The notes under the pieces are model-generated. The model had not been told where the DNA came from. It was given only the letters and a program-made list of their open reading frames with translations, and did no database searches. 33,953 nt of DNA, from contig JACQJF010000049.1 in the NCBI GenBank assembly GCA_016198165.1, forward strand, positions 1-33,953. Direction: 5' to 3'. Below, in pieces: positions 8,787 through 16,462 of the stretch. Source of the DNA: Candidatus Iainarchaeum sp. (lineage in GTDB: Archaea > Iainarchaeota > Iainarchaeia > Iainarchaeales > GW2011-AR10). The position numbers and the translations under genes are program-made. The number at the start of each line of letters is the position of its first letter. Within the stretch, counting starts at the first letter, position 1.

Positions 8787-9479
8787 TCACTCCAGGTGTT
8801 CAAGCACCCTTTTTTCGAGCCCTTCTGCCTGTGCAGAAGAAATTTTTTCTATTGCGCACCTCCAGTGGACTGAAACGAGTTCCCCTTTTTCCGCGGTTAT
8901 CCCAAAAGGGTTTTCAAGCAATGTTTTTTTCCGCATGAATTTTCCGTTCAGGCCGTCGAGCCTGCAGTCGACTGCGGTTATGGTTTCAGGCGTGCATTCA
9001 ATGACTTGTGCGGGCAGGGCCAGGCAGTTTGAAAAGTTTTCAATTGTTTTTTCAACCTTGTCCGTGACAAACCTGATGCGCAGGACGTGGAAAGCATGAT
9101 CCAGGAAAACATCCCCGTTGATTTCACCGGATATTTTCTTTGCTCTTTTCACGTCAAGGCCTTTTTTCGTGAGTGCCTCAAGTACAAACCGCCTGGCTTT
9201 TTCCGCGCTCACTTTTCCGAGTTCTCCTGTGCCCCAGTAGTGCGAGATTGTCTGTTCGTCGAACTCTTCAAGGCCGAATTCCCTGGCCAGGAATTCGTAG
9301 TACGAGAAAAGAATGGGAAAGCCCCGTATCTGTGCCATTATTTCCCCCGTTTTTTCCCATGCGGGGCGCCTTGCAAACCCTGCAAAGTCAAGGTGCGCGT
9401 TTTTCGGCCCGCAGTAGTTTTTCATGTTAGTCGGGTAACTATAGCGGCAGCTTTGCGCAAGGCCGTTGGTTGTAATCAT
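8787..9479 (-). CDS. Conserved hypothetical, possibly DUF6390-like
   Basis: YSYPTNMKNYCGPK N-terminus and YYEFLAREFGLEEFDEQTISHYWGTGELGKV; ATGA overlap with upstream EamA gene. Confidence 0.4.
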   Translation of the reverse strand: MITTNGLAQSCRYSYPTNMKNYCGPKNAHLDFAGFARRPAWEKTGEIMAQIRGFPILFSYYEFLAREFGLEEFDEQTISHYWGTGELGKVSAEKARRFVLEALTKKGLDVKRAKKISGEINGDVFLDHAFHVLRIRFVTDKVEKTIENFSNCLALPAQVIECTPETITAVDCRLDGLNGKFMRKKTLLENPFGITAEKGELVSVHWRCAIEKISSAQAEGLEKRVLEHLE

Positions 9480-10501
9480 TGGGTTTCACGGGGGAACGTG
9501 AAAGGGTTTTGCCGTGTTGAAATGCTTTTCGAATAGCCTATTGCAAGTATCACGCCCGCGATTATGAGGCCCGCGGATACCAGTTCAATGGTTTTTGGCA
9601 TTGCCCCGTTGAACAGGAAGGAAAACGCGAGTGTGACCGGCTGGCCAAGGAGAAGTATTGCCGCGGCTTTGCTTGCCTCGACGTGCTTGAGGCCGTTGTA
9701 GAGGAAAAAAACGTAGAAGAACAATGGCACGGCGGTTGCCAGGCCCCAAAAGAGCGTTGGGCCGTCAAATGCCAGGAACTGGTTTCCCTGGCCTGTTGCA
9801 AATAGCAGGCCGGCAAGCACTATCGAGCCAAAGAACATCCTGCCAAACGCCACCTGGTTCCCGGAAAGCTCTCGCAGTGCCCATTTGCTTAAAACGTTTT
9901 CAATCGCCCACAAAATGATTGCAGTGAACAGCAGGAGTTCTGGGAACCCAACGCCAAGCAAGTTTTGTGCCAGGAGAAAATTCCCGGCAAGCAATAGGAG
10001 GCCGCCTGCAAGGAATCCCTTGGAGATTTTTTCCCTGAGGAAAACGACTGCAAGGATTGTCACAAAGGCAAAGAGCGTTGCCTTGTGGAAAAAACCAGCG
10101 ACGACACCATACGGCGTGGAATAGATTTCCGAACCGATTTTTATAGCGTAAAAATAAAGCCAGAATGGAATGCTTCCGCCGATTATTCCGATGGCGGCAA
10201 GCTTTGCCCATTGTTTTGCCGGGAGTTTTTTGAGTGAATTGAATTCCTTTGCAAGAAAAAGAAGCCCCAAGAGTAAAAAAGCGACTATGATGTTTTTCGT
10301 TGTAGTGAAAACAAACGGGTTCAGTCCCTTGACTGCGAGGCTGTTGAAGTAGATGGAGAAACCGCTTACAAGCGCGGTCAGGAAAACGAATGCAAGGCCT
10401 TTTTGGTAGTTGTCCAAGAAAAAATCACTCAAGAAAGCCAAAAAACTTTTTTTTCGCGGACTCGAAAAAGCCGAGCCTTGGCTTGTGCGGGTGGTCTGCA
10501 A
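9476..10501 (-). CDS. EamA/DMT-family transporter
   Basis: About 10 hydrophobic helices, two EamA-like halves; start may be TTG 10432, overlapping the upstream smORF stop. Confidence 0.85.
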   Translation of the reverse strand: MQTTRTSQGSAFSSPRKKSFLAFLSDFFLDNYQKGLAFVFLTALVSGFSIYFNSLAVKGLNPFVFTTTKNIIVAFLLLGLLFLAKEFNSLKKLPAKQWAKLAAIGIIGGSIPFWLYFYAIKIGSEIYSTPYGVVAGFFHKATLFAFVTILAVVFLREKISKGFLAGGLLLLAGNFLLAQNLLGVGFPELLLFTAIILWAIENVLSKWALRELSGNQVAFGRMFFGSIVLAGLLFATGQGNQFLAFDGPTLFWGLATAVPLFFYVFFLYNGLKHVEASKAAAILLLGQPVTLAFSFLFNGAMPKTIELVSAGLIIAGVILAIGYSKSISTRQNPFTFPRETQ

Positions 10502-10601
10502 TTATCTCATTTATCTTGTTATAATACTCCGGGTCTTTTTTCGCCAGTTCCTCATGCTTTAGGTTGATGAGCTCGCTGTATGAAACTTTCTGCTTCTGCA
10601 T
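10425..10601 (-). CDS. Small ORF (58 aa) upstream of and overlapping the EamA gene
   Basis: MQKQKVSYSELINLKHEELAKKDPEYYNKINEIIADHPHKPRLGFFESAKKKFFGFLE*; below the length cutoff of the supplied ORF track. Confidence 0.55.
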   Translation of the reverse strand: MQKQKVSYSELINLKHEELAKKDPEYYNKINEIIADHPHKPRLGFFESAKKKFFGFLE

Positions 10602-10649
10602 TTCAAAAAACCCCCAAATAATAAATGCTCTTTACTATTAAATTCTTTT

Positions 10650-11033
10650 GTGGAGCCAAGAAAAGTCCTCGTTTTCGGGAATATACTGCTCAAAGAGGAT
10701 TCCCTTCCCCTGCGCATTATCCCTGCGCTGCGGGAAAAACTGCCGGGTGTTGATTTTGCGGTTTTTGACCCCAACGAACAGCTTGAAAAAGAAGGGCATG
10801 ACCTCGTGATTCTTGACACCGCGCTTGGGATAAAAAAGGTCACCTTGTTTTCCGAAAAAGACCTTGCACGGCTTGAAACCGAGAAGCGCTACTCCGCGCA
10901 CGACTTTGACCTCGGTTTTTCCCTGCGCTTTCTTTTGAAGCTTGGCAAGATAAAGTCCGTGAAGATAATAGGTGTCCCGCCACGCTACCCGGAGAAAAAG
11001 GCAGTGGAGGAAATAGCTGAAATACTTGGATAG
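10650..11033 (+). CDS. Hydrogenase maturation protease-like (HycI/HyaD, M52-like) protein
   Basis: KVLVFGNILLKEDSLPLRI...VDFAVFDPNEQLEKEGHDLVILDTALGIKKV...KRYSAHDFDLGFSLRFLLKLGKIKSVKIIGVPPRYP; GTG start. Confidence 0.7.
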   Translation: MEPRKVLVFGNILLKEDSLPLRIIPALREKLPGVDFAVFDPNEQLEKEGHDLVILDTALGIKKVTLFSEKDLARLETEKRYSAHDFDLGFSLRFLLKLGKIKSVKIIGVPPRYPEKKAVEEIAEILG

Positions 11034-11168
11034 CTCCGGAGAGATCCGAAGAACCCTTGCGCGGGTTCACGGCGCGTATGTGCCCTTTCTGTGAAAGGGC
11101 GGTAATACTGTCCTACTGCACCACTGAAAGTGGTGCCATGCACGCGGTACACCCGACCGCAATCGGGT
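11031..11168. repeat. Multi-hairpin intergenic repeat, copy D
   Basis: Hairpins GAACCC/GGGTTC (11051-11068), GCCCTTTC/GAAAGGGC (11082-11100), GCACCAC/GTGGTGC (11118-11136), ACCCGA/TCGGGT (11151-11168) separated by linkers shared with copies B and C. Confidence 0.75.
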
Positions 11169-11169
11169 A

Positions 11170-11195
11170 TAGCCCCAGAGAGATTCGAACTCTCG
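11170..11195 (-). repeat. tRNA-3'-end-like fragment (T-arm plus acceptor), copy 1
   Basis: Reverse complement CGAGAGTTCGAATCTCTCTGGGGCTA; no 5' tRNA half adjacent. Confidence 0.7.
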
Positions 11196-11277
11196 CCTTC
11201 CTTTGTCCTTTTTGACACGTTTTGAATGCCGAATTTTGCTTAAGTAAACTTTAAATATTGTTATCATATATATTTAT

Positions 11278-11562
11278 ATGATTGTTATGGAAGCGAGAAC
11301 CACTGTTTTACATTACCCTCGCCTTGACACGGTTTTGATGGTAGAGGAAGCAATAAAAAAAGCGAAGGATTACCCTTCAAGGACGCAGTTATGGAAAAAA
11401 CTCCCAAAGAAAGTAATGTACCAGACTTACAAAACCGTTATAGATTACCTTATTAATTCAAGAAAAGTAATTCTTACAAAAGACGACAAACTTGTCTGGA
11501 TATTTGCCGACTCGCCAAAAGCCAGAAATCTCATTGAAAAAAGTGTTCCGGCACATGCATGA
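11278..11562 (+). CDS. Putative antitoxin / winged-helix-like partner of RelE-like toxin
   Basis: 94 aa; stop overlaps the toxin start (ATGCATGA). Confidence 0.55.
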   Translation: MIVMEARTTVLHYPRLDTVLMVEEAIKKAKDYPSRTQLWKKLPKKVMYQTYKTVIDYLINSRKVILTKDDKLVWIFADSPKARNLIEKSVPAHA

Positions 11563-11899
11563 AATACGCTACTCGGAAGAATTCAACAAAGACTATGTGA
11601 AATTAAGGGAAAAGGCGGACAAGGGCAACGGTGAAGCAAAATACCTGCTTGAACTCATAAGCAAAGCAACCGCAAAACTTGCCTTAAACCGGGAGGCAGG
11701 TAAAAAAATTCCACACAAACAATGGCCAAGAGAATACATTGACAAGCATGACGTTACAAACCTCTGGAAACTCAACCTTGACTCATACTGGCGGCTCGTT
11801 TACACAATAACCGGAACAGAAGTCAGCATGTTCCTGATTTACCTGGAATACTTAAACCACAAAGAATATGACAGAAAATTCAAGTACAAAACGAGCTGA
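11555..11899 (+). CDS. RelE/ParE-family toxin
   Basis: MHEIRYSEEFNKDYVKLREKA...LWKLNLDSYWRLVYTITGTEVSMFLIYLEYLNHKEYDRKFKY. Confidence 0.7.
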   Translation: MHEIRYSEEFNKDYVKLREKADKGNGEAKYLLELISKATAKLALNREAGKKIPHKQWPREYIDKHDVTNLWKLNLDSYWRLVYTITGTEVSMFLIYLEYLNHKEYDRKFKYKTS

Positions 11900-11904
11900 A
11901 AAAA

Positions 11905-12231
11905 TTATTTTTTGTCAGTTACACGCCTGCCAGAAGAAATTCGTCTATCACTTCCAAGTCTTCTATCAAAAAAAACTATGCGATGATCTTGATACCTCTC
12001 AGGGTGGGCAAGAATTTCTCCTAAGCCTACTTCTTCATCAAACAATCTCCTGTTCCTAACAAACACTCTTGAAGGCTTGATTTTCAACCGTAAAAAATCT
12101 TGCAAACCCATTGAAACATAAGACTGTTCCTCTTCGCCCAAGATATTAATACGTCCAACTTGCTTCCTTCTTCTGTTAACTGGATGGCGCCTTGGATTTA
12201 CCATTCGATGAATTAACGGCAAAAAAATCAC
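11905..12231 (-). CDS. Hypothetical Arg-rich protein
   Basis: 108 aa; contains VNRRRKQ and FFDRRLGSDRRISSGRR; convergent with the RelE-like toxin. Confidence 0.5.
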   Translation of the reverse strand: MIFLPLIHRMVNPRRHPVNRRRKQVGRINILGEEEQSYVSMGLQDFLRLKIKPSRVFVRNRRLFDEEVGLGEILAHPERYQDHRIVFFDRRLGSDRRISSGRRVTDKK

Positions 12232-12319
12232 CTAAATACCATACCACTATAGCATATATAGAAGTAATGCCTGTTAAAATTTCAAAAAAAAACCTGCAAA
12301 ATTTGTTTGTAGGCGTGCC

Positions 12320-12375
12320 AAATCGGACGATAGCCCCCAGAGAGATTCGAACTCTCGTGGGTAGTTGTCCGATTT
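12320..12375 (-). repeat. tRNA-3'-end-like fragment, copy 2, flanked by 9-bp inverted repeats
   Basis: AAATCGGAC (12320-12328) ... GTCCGATTT (12367-12375) bracket CGAGAGTTCGAATCTCTCTGGGGGCTA (reverse complement). Confidence 0.7.
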
Positions 12376-12464
12376 AGTACAGCAGGAACAAAAAAATTCA
12401 GGCTCTCGCTTTTTATGCAAACCATTTTAATTTGGTTGCACATAATAGTTATAAATTGGTTTAA

Positions 12465-12653
12465 ATGGGTAATGAAAAAAGCGTGACTTTAATCCAAGTT
12501 TACAAAAAACTTGAAAACCTTGAAAAATTAATCAAAAAAATTGAAAAACATGAAACCCAAGATGGAAGAAAGGAAATTCATTTCCTGAAAGCTTCCGAGT
12601 CAAGTATTGCATTTTGGGACAACGAAGAAGACGAGATCTGGAATGAGTTATAA
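12465..12653 (+). CDS. Putative MazE-like small antitoxin
   Basis: 62 aa, acidic C-terminus FWDNEEDEIWNEL; overlaps the start of the MazF-like toxin. Confidence 0.65.
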   Translation: MGNEKSVTLIQVYKKLENLEKLIKKIEKHETQDGRKEIHFLKASESSIAFWDNEEDEIWNEL

Positions 12654-12987
12654 CCAACGCGAAATTGTGCTTGTACCATTTCCATTTACCGACCTCTCTT
12701 CAATCAAGCAAAGACCCGCATTAATAATTTCAACAAATTCTTTCAATGAAAGAGAAGATGTTTTTGTTCTTGCAATAACTTCAAAAATCAAGCAAGACAA
12801 GTTTCGCATAACAATTTCTCAAAAAGAACTTGAAACCGGAAACCTGCTTTTGACAAGCCAAGTCCGATGCGACAAAATCTATACAATCAACAAATCAATA
12901 ATAAGAAAAAAAATAGCAAAAATAAACGAAGAAACCTTTGAACAAATTATTGCTTTTTTTGAAAAAACCTATAAAAACAAACAATAA
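12643..12987 (+). CDS. MazF/PemK-family toxin
   Basis: QREIVLVPFPFTDLSSIKQRPALIISTNSFN...VFVLAITSKI...LLLTSQVRCDKIYTI. Confidence 0.88.
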   Translation: MSYNQREIVLVPFPFTDLSSIKQRPALIISTNSFNEREDVFVLAITSKIKQDKFRITISQKELETGNLLLTSQVRCDKIYTINKSIIRKKIAKINEETFEQIIAFFEKTYKNKQ

Positions 12988-13008
12988 AACTTATGGCCGA
13001 AATAAAAC

Positions 13009-13070
13009 GTAGAAAATTTAGGCCACAAAAACTACGACAGAAAACTCGGATACAAAACGAGCTGAAAAAA
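13009..13070 (+). pseudogene. Remnant of RelE-like toxin 3' end
   Basis: GGCCACAAAAACTACGACAGAAAACTCGGATACAAAACGAGCTGAAAAAAATTATTTTTTT encodes GHKNYDRKLGYKTS*, matching NHKEYDRKFKYKTS* and 3' flank of the toxin at 11555-11899. Confidence 0.75.
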
Positions 13071-13139
13071 ATTATTTTTTTGGTTTTTGTACAGATTTAC
13101 TGGAAAGAAGTTTTCGGAGTTTTCTTTTAGCTCTTTTAA

Positions 13140-13180
13140 TAGCCTCGGGTAGATTCGAGTTCTCGTGGCTTGTCCGATTT
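13140..13180 (-). repeat. tRNA-3'-end-like fragment, copy 3 (degenerate)
   Basis: Reverse complement AAATCGGACAAGCCACGAGAACTCGAATCTACCCGAGGCTA. Confidence 0.6.
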
Positions 13181-13438
13181 GGCATTGCTGTTATAAAAAA
13201 TTGCAGGGTAGGGGGAATTTGGGAGTTAAGGAAAAAGCAAACAAGAAACAGGAGGTTTTTTTTTCCTTAACTCTTTTGTCTTCCCAATTTGTGAGCTTTG
13301 AACAATTATCCTTTTTGGGGTTTTTTAAACGCACGGGACACCGCATTGCCGGTGCGGTTTTTTTTCCCTGTCTTTTTTCCGCTAAACCTATTTTAACACC
13401 CTGCAAGCATAATTATTTGTGGCAGGCCGTTTTTTTTT

Positions 13439-14569
13439 ATGAAGTCGAATATTTTTGAGAAGCTGGGGGTGGATGGAAGCGTGTTTTTGGATGAGCGCCA
13501 CCTTTACCCTGATTTTGTCCCGGAAAAGCTTTTGCACCGGGACCGGGAAATCGAGGGCCTTGCGCGCATCTTCAACCTCCTTGTGAAGGGCAGAAAGCCT
13601 CACAATGTTTTCATAACCGGCCCGACAGGCGTGGGGAAGACGACTGTTGCGAGGTTTGTCTTAAGCGAGGCAGAAGAATTCACTGAGCGCGTCAAGAGCC
13701 TTTACCTGAATTGTTTTGAATTCAATTCGCGCCACTCGGTTCTTTCAGGCATCACGAATTTTCTTGGCCGGGCTTCCCCGAGGCGGGGCATTGCAACTGA
13801 CGAGATTTACACGTCAATGCTAGAGTCCCTGTCCAAAGCCGCTTTTTCGCCGATAATTGTGCTTGACGAGGCTGACCAGTTGTTTGTGTCCTCTGAAGGG
13901 CAGAAGCTGTTGTATGACCTGCTTCGCGTCACGGAGTTTGGAAAGAATTCTTTTTGCCTTGTATTGGTTTCAAACAACGAGTCGCTTGCTTTTTCGCTTG
14001 ACGAGCGCGTGAGGAGCTCCCTTGGCGAGGAAACAATCAGGTTTTCACCTTATTCTCCAGAACAGTTGAAGGACATTTTCCGCGAGAGGGTGGGTCTTGC
14101 GTTTTTGCCGTCAAGCGTTGAAGAGGAGGTCATTGGTTTTGTCGCAGCCAAGTGCGCGCTCCTTGGCGGGGACTGCAGGATTGGAATCGAGACTCTCCTC
14201 AAGGCGGGGCGCGAGGCGGAAAAGCACGGCTTGCGCAAAGTGTCGCTTGTTCACGCGAAAAAGGCCTTTGAGTCCGTTGAAGGGGCTTCGCTCCTCAAGG
14301 GCGTGAAATACTTGTCCGCTGCGGAGAAAACGATTCTTTCGATTGTCGCAAAAAACGGTGAAATCAAGTCCGGCAGGGTTTTTGAATTATTTTCAGGGTC
14401 TTTTTCACAGGGCATGTCTGAGCGCAGGCTGCGCGACCTGTTGAACGGGCTTGAGAAAAAGGGTTTTCTATTATCTGAACAGATAATTCTTGGCAACCAG
14501 GGCAAGACACGGTCGTTTAAGTGCATGGTTCCGGCCGGCCTTTTGCTCAAAGAGATTTCAAAAAACTGA
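13439..14569 (+). CDS. cdc6: Orc1/Cdc6 family replication initiation ATPase
   Basis: Walker A GPTGVGKTTVARF, Walker B IIVLDEADQL, RDREIEGLARIF N-terminus, C-terminal winged helix. Confidence 0.93.
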   Translation: MKSNIFEKLGVDGSVFLDERHLYPDFVPEKLLHRDREIEGLARIFNLLVKGRKPHNVFITGPTGVGKTTVARFVLSEAEEFTERVKSLYLNCFEFNSRHSVLSGITNFLGRASPRRGIATDEIYTSMLESLSKAAFSPIIVLDEADQLFVSSEGQKLLYDLLRVTEFGKNSFCLVLVSNNESLAFSLDERVRSSLGEETIRFSPYSPEQLKDIFRERVGLAFLPSSVEEEVIGFVAAKCALLGGDCRIGIETLLKAGREAEKHGLRKVSLVHAKKAFESVEGASLLKGVKYLSAAEKTILSIVAKNGEIKSGRVFELFSGSFSQGMSERRLRDLLNGLEKKGFLLSEQIILGNQGKTRSFKCMVPAGLLLKEISKN

Positions 14570-14643
14570 CTGCAAGCAGGCCGAAACCAATAAAAACTTG
14601 TTAAGCCAACATTAATGGTACAAACTCTGAAGGCTTGGCTGTA

Positions 14644-15498
14644 ATGGTTGAAGAAGCAAAAGTTCCGTTGGAAATCAAAAAAGAGATAAAGTCTGCCAGT
14701 ATAAAGGCAAAGTCTGCTGACACAAAGGCTGAAAAGGCGCTTTCCCAGGATGAAACGCAGAAGTCTGAACTCAAAAAGCTTGCACAGGACGTGGCTTCCC
14801 TGAAAAAAAAGGGCGCAAAGAAAAAGCAGTTGAGCGAGTACAATCTCTTTGTTAAGCGCCAGTTGCAGCAGGGAAGGACTTTTTTGCAGGCAGTGCGCCT
14901 GTGGAAGCGCCAGCAGAAGGCTACAAAGTCCCTGCGCAAAAAAACAATAAAAAAGATTGCCAAGCCTATAAAGAAGAAAACCGTGAAAAAAGTCGCCAAG
15001 CTCAGGAAAAAGGCGAAAAAAACAGTTGTGAAAAAGAAAACAATTGCAAGGCCGAGATTGAAAAAGAAATCAAAAGCCCTGCCAAGGGTTTCTTCTGTTA
15101 AAAAAGTTATCCACACTTTGCGAAAGCGCAGTGCGGGGCTTGTTTTTTCAAGCGAGCAAATGAAATCCTTGTCCGAAAAAATCGTGGGCCTTGAAAAAAA
15201 ACTCGGCTCTGCGCAGATGCATGTTTCACAAAACACCACGTCCCCTTTTTTCCTTGACCTGCTTGGCTCTGTTTCATCAGAGGGAACGCATGAGGTTTCA
15301 GACGAGGAAATCGCGTTAAAGCTTGCAGGCCTTTACTTCAAGGAAGTCGCCAGGCTTGGCTTTAAGCGCTCCCTTGAACTTGACTCCGTAATCAATGCGT
15401 ACTTTTATTCCCTTGCAAGAATCAGGAGAAAGGACACCGAGTCAAAGGAAATAATCAGTGCTGTCAGGGATTCGAATATCAGCTCCAAGGGCTTTTGA
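14644..15498 (+). CDS. Hypothetical: Lys-rich linker plus C-terminal conserved domain
   Basis: Lys-rich central region; C-terminal domain SDEEIALKLAGLYFKEVARLGFKRSLELDSVINAYFYSLARI shared with next gene. Confidence 0.75.
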   Translation: MVEEAKVPLEIKKEIKSASIKAKSADTKAEKALSQDETQKSELKKLAQDVASLKKKGAKKKQLSEYNLFVKRQLQQGRTFLQAVRLWKRQQKATKSLRKKTIKKIAKPIKKKTVKKVAKLRKKAKKTVVKKKTIARPRLKKKSKALPRVSSVKKVIHTLRKRSAGLVFSSEQMKSLSEKIVGLEKKLGSAQMHVSQNTTSPFFLDLLGSVSSEGTHEVSDEEIALKLAGLYFKEVARLGFKRSLELDSVINAYFYSLARIRRKDTESKEIISAVRDSNISSKGF

Positions 15499-15507
15499 GG
15501 TGAAAAA

Positions 15508-15831
15508 ATGAAGAAAAATATTTCAGACGAGGAAGTGGCTTTCAAAATAGTGAACATTTATTTCGAGGAAATCGCACGCCTTGGTTTTAAGAGAAGCCTT
15601 GACCTGGATGCAATAATCAACGCTTATTTTTACACGCTTCAGCGCATAAAAAACAAGGACAAGCTCCTGGTGGAAATGGGCAAAAAAGTCATGGAGGAAG
15701 AAGCGCGCCTCAAGACCCAGTCCAGGGAAGAAATGATTCCTTCGATGCAGGAGCGAGCCCCAGGCATGCAGGCGGAAACTTCTTCCGGTACAGAAGGCCT
15801 AAAAGCCCTACCCACTGAAAAAAAACTGTAA
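15508..15831 (+). CDS. Hypothetical, paralogous to the C-terminal domain of the preceding gene
   Basis: ISDEEVAFKIVNIYFEEIARLGFKRSLDLDAIINAYFYTLQRI. Confidence 0.75.
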   Translation: MKKNISDEEVAFKIVNIYFEEIARLGFKRSLDLDAIINAYFYTLQRIKNKDKLLVEMGKKVMEEEARLKTQSREEMIPSMQERAPGMQAETSSGTEGLKALPTEKKL

Positions 15832-15837
15832 GGCTAA

Positions 15838-16125
15838 TCAGTATTTCCCGCGCTTGCCTTTTCCCGTGGGATTTTGCTTGTAAATCTCTATTTTGGCGTG
15901 TTTAATATAACTTCTGGAGATTTCTCTTCCTGTTTGGATTTCTTCTCTTGTTTTTTTGGCTAGTCCTCTCAATGCCTTTGAATTCTTTTCCAAACTCCTG
16001 AGTTCAGATTCCTTTGCAGTTTCTCTCAACCTCCTTGCAACCCTATTCAAGGCTTTAGCGTATTCAATATGAGGCCGTGCAAGAGGCGGTATTACTCTTT
16101 TCTGTGGTTTTCTTGTGATTGGCAT
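15838..16125 (-). CDS. Hypothetical small basic protein
   Basis: 95 aa ORF, Arg/Lys-rich helical. Confidence 0.5.
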   Translation of the reverse strand: MPITRKPQKRVIPPLARPHIEYAKALNRVARRLRETAKESELRSLEKNSKALRGLAKKTREEIQTGREISRSYIKHAKIEIYKQNPTGKGKRGKY

Positions 16126-16131
16126 TTTTTT

Positions 16132-16419
16132 TCACCTCAGTTCTTCCGGTATAATTGGCGGCCTTTCATCGGTTGAGCACATGAGGTATGCCGTCATTTT
16201 TGCGCGGTAGCCAATGCTCATTGCGACAAACCTGCTTATGCTCAAAAACTTTTTCCCGAGGAAAAGGATGCTCAAAACGTTCACTATGAATGCAATGCCT
16301 CCGATTATTCCAAGGATTGCCGAAACGATTATGAGTGGTATCCAGTACACAAGCCTCACCAAGAGCTCTACACGGCTTGCTTTTTCCTGTTCCTTTACCT
16401 GAAAATCAATCGTCTGCAA
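16132..16419 (-). CDS. DUF4389-like membrane protein
   Basis: RLVYWIPLIIVSAILGIIGGIAFIVNVLSILFLGKKF...AMSIGYRAKMTAYLMCSTDERPPI. Confidence 0.65.
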   Translation of the reverse strand: MQTIDFQVKEQEKASRVELLVRLVYWIPLIIVSAILGIIGGIAFIVNVLSILFLGKKFLSISRFVAMSIGYRAKMTAYLMCSTDERPPIIPEELR

Positions 16420-16462
16420 AAAAACTCACCTCGACATATGGTGTGCTTTTGAAGAATTAAGC

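Noticed and set aside
10985-11267. Minus ORFs with ESSNLSGAIPDC / EFESLWGYTRL
   Set aside because: Artefactual ORFs over the tRNA-like fragment and hairpin repeats.
12192-12377. 61-aa plus ORF ending APREIRTLVGSCPI
   Set aside because: Translation across the tRNA-like repeat, not a protein.
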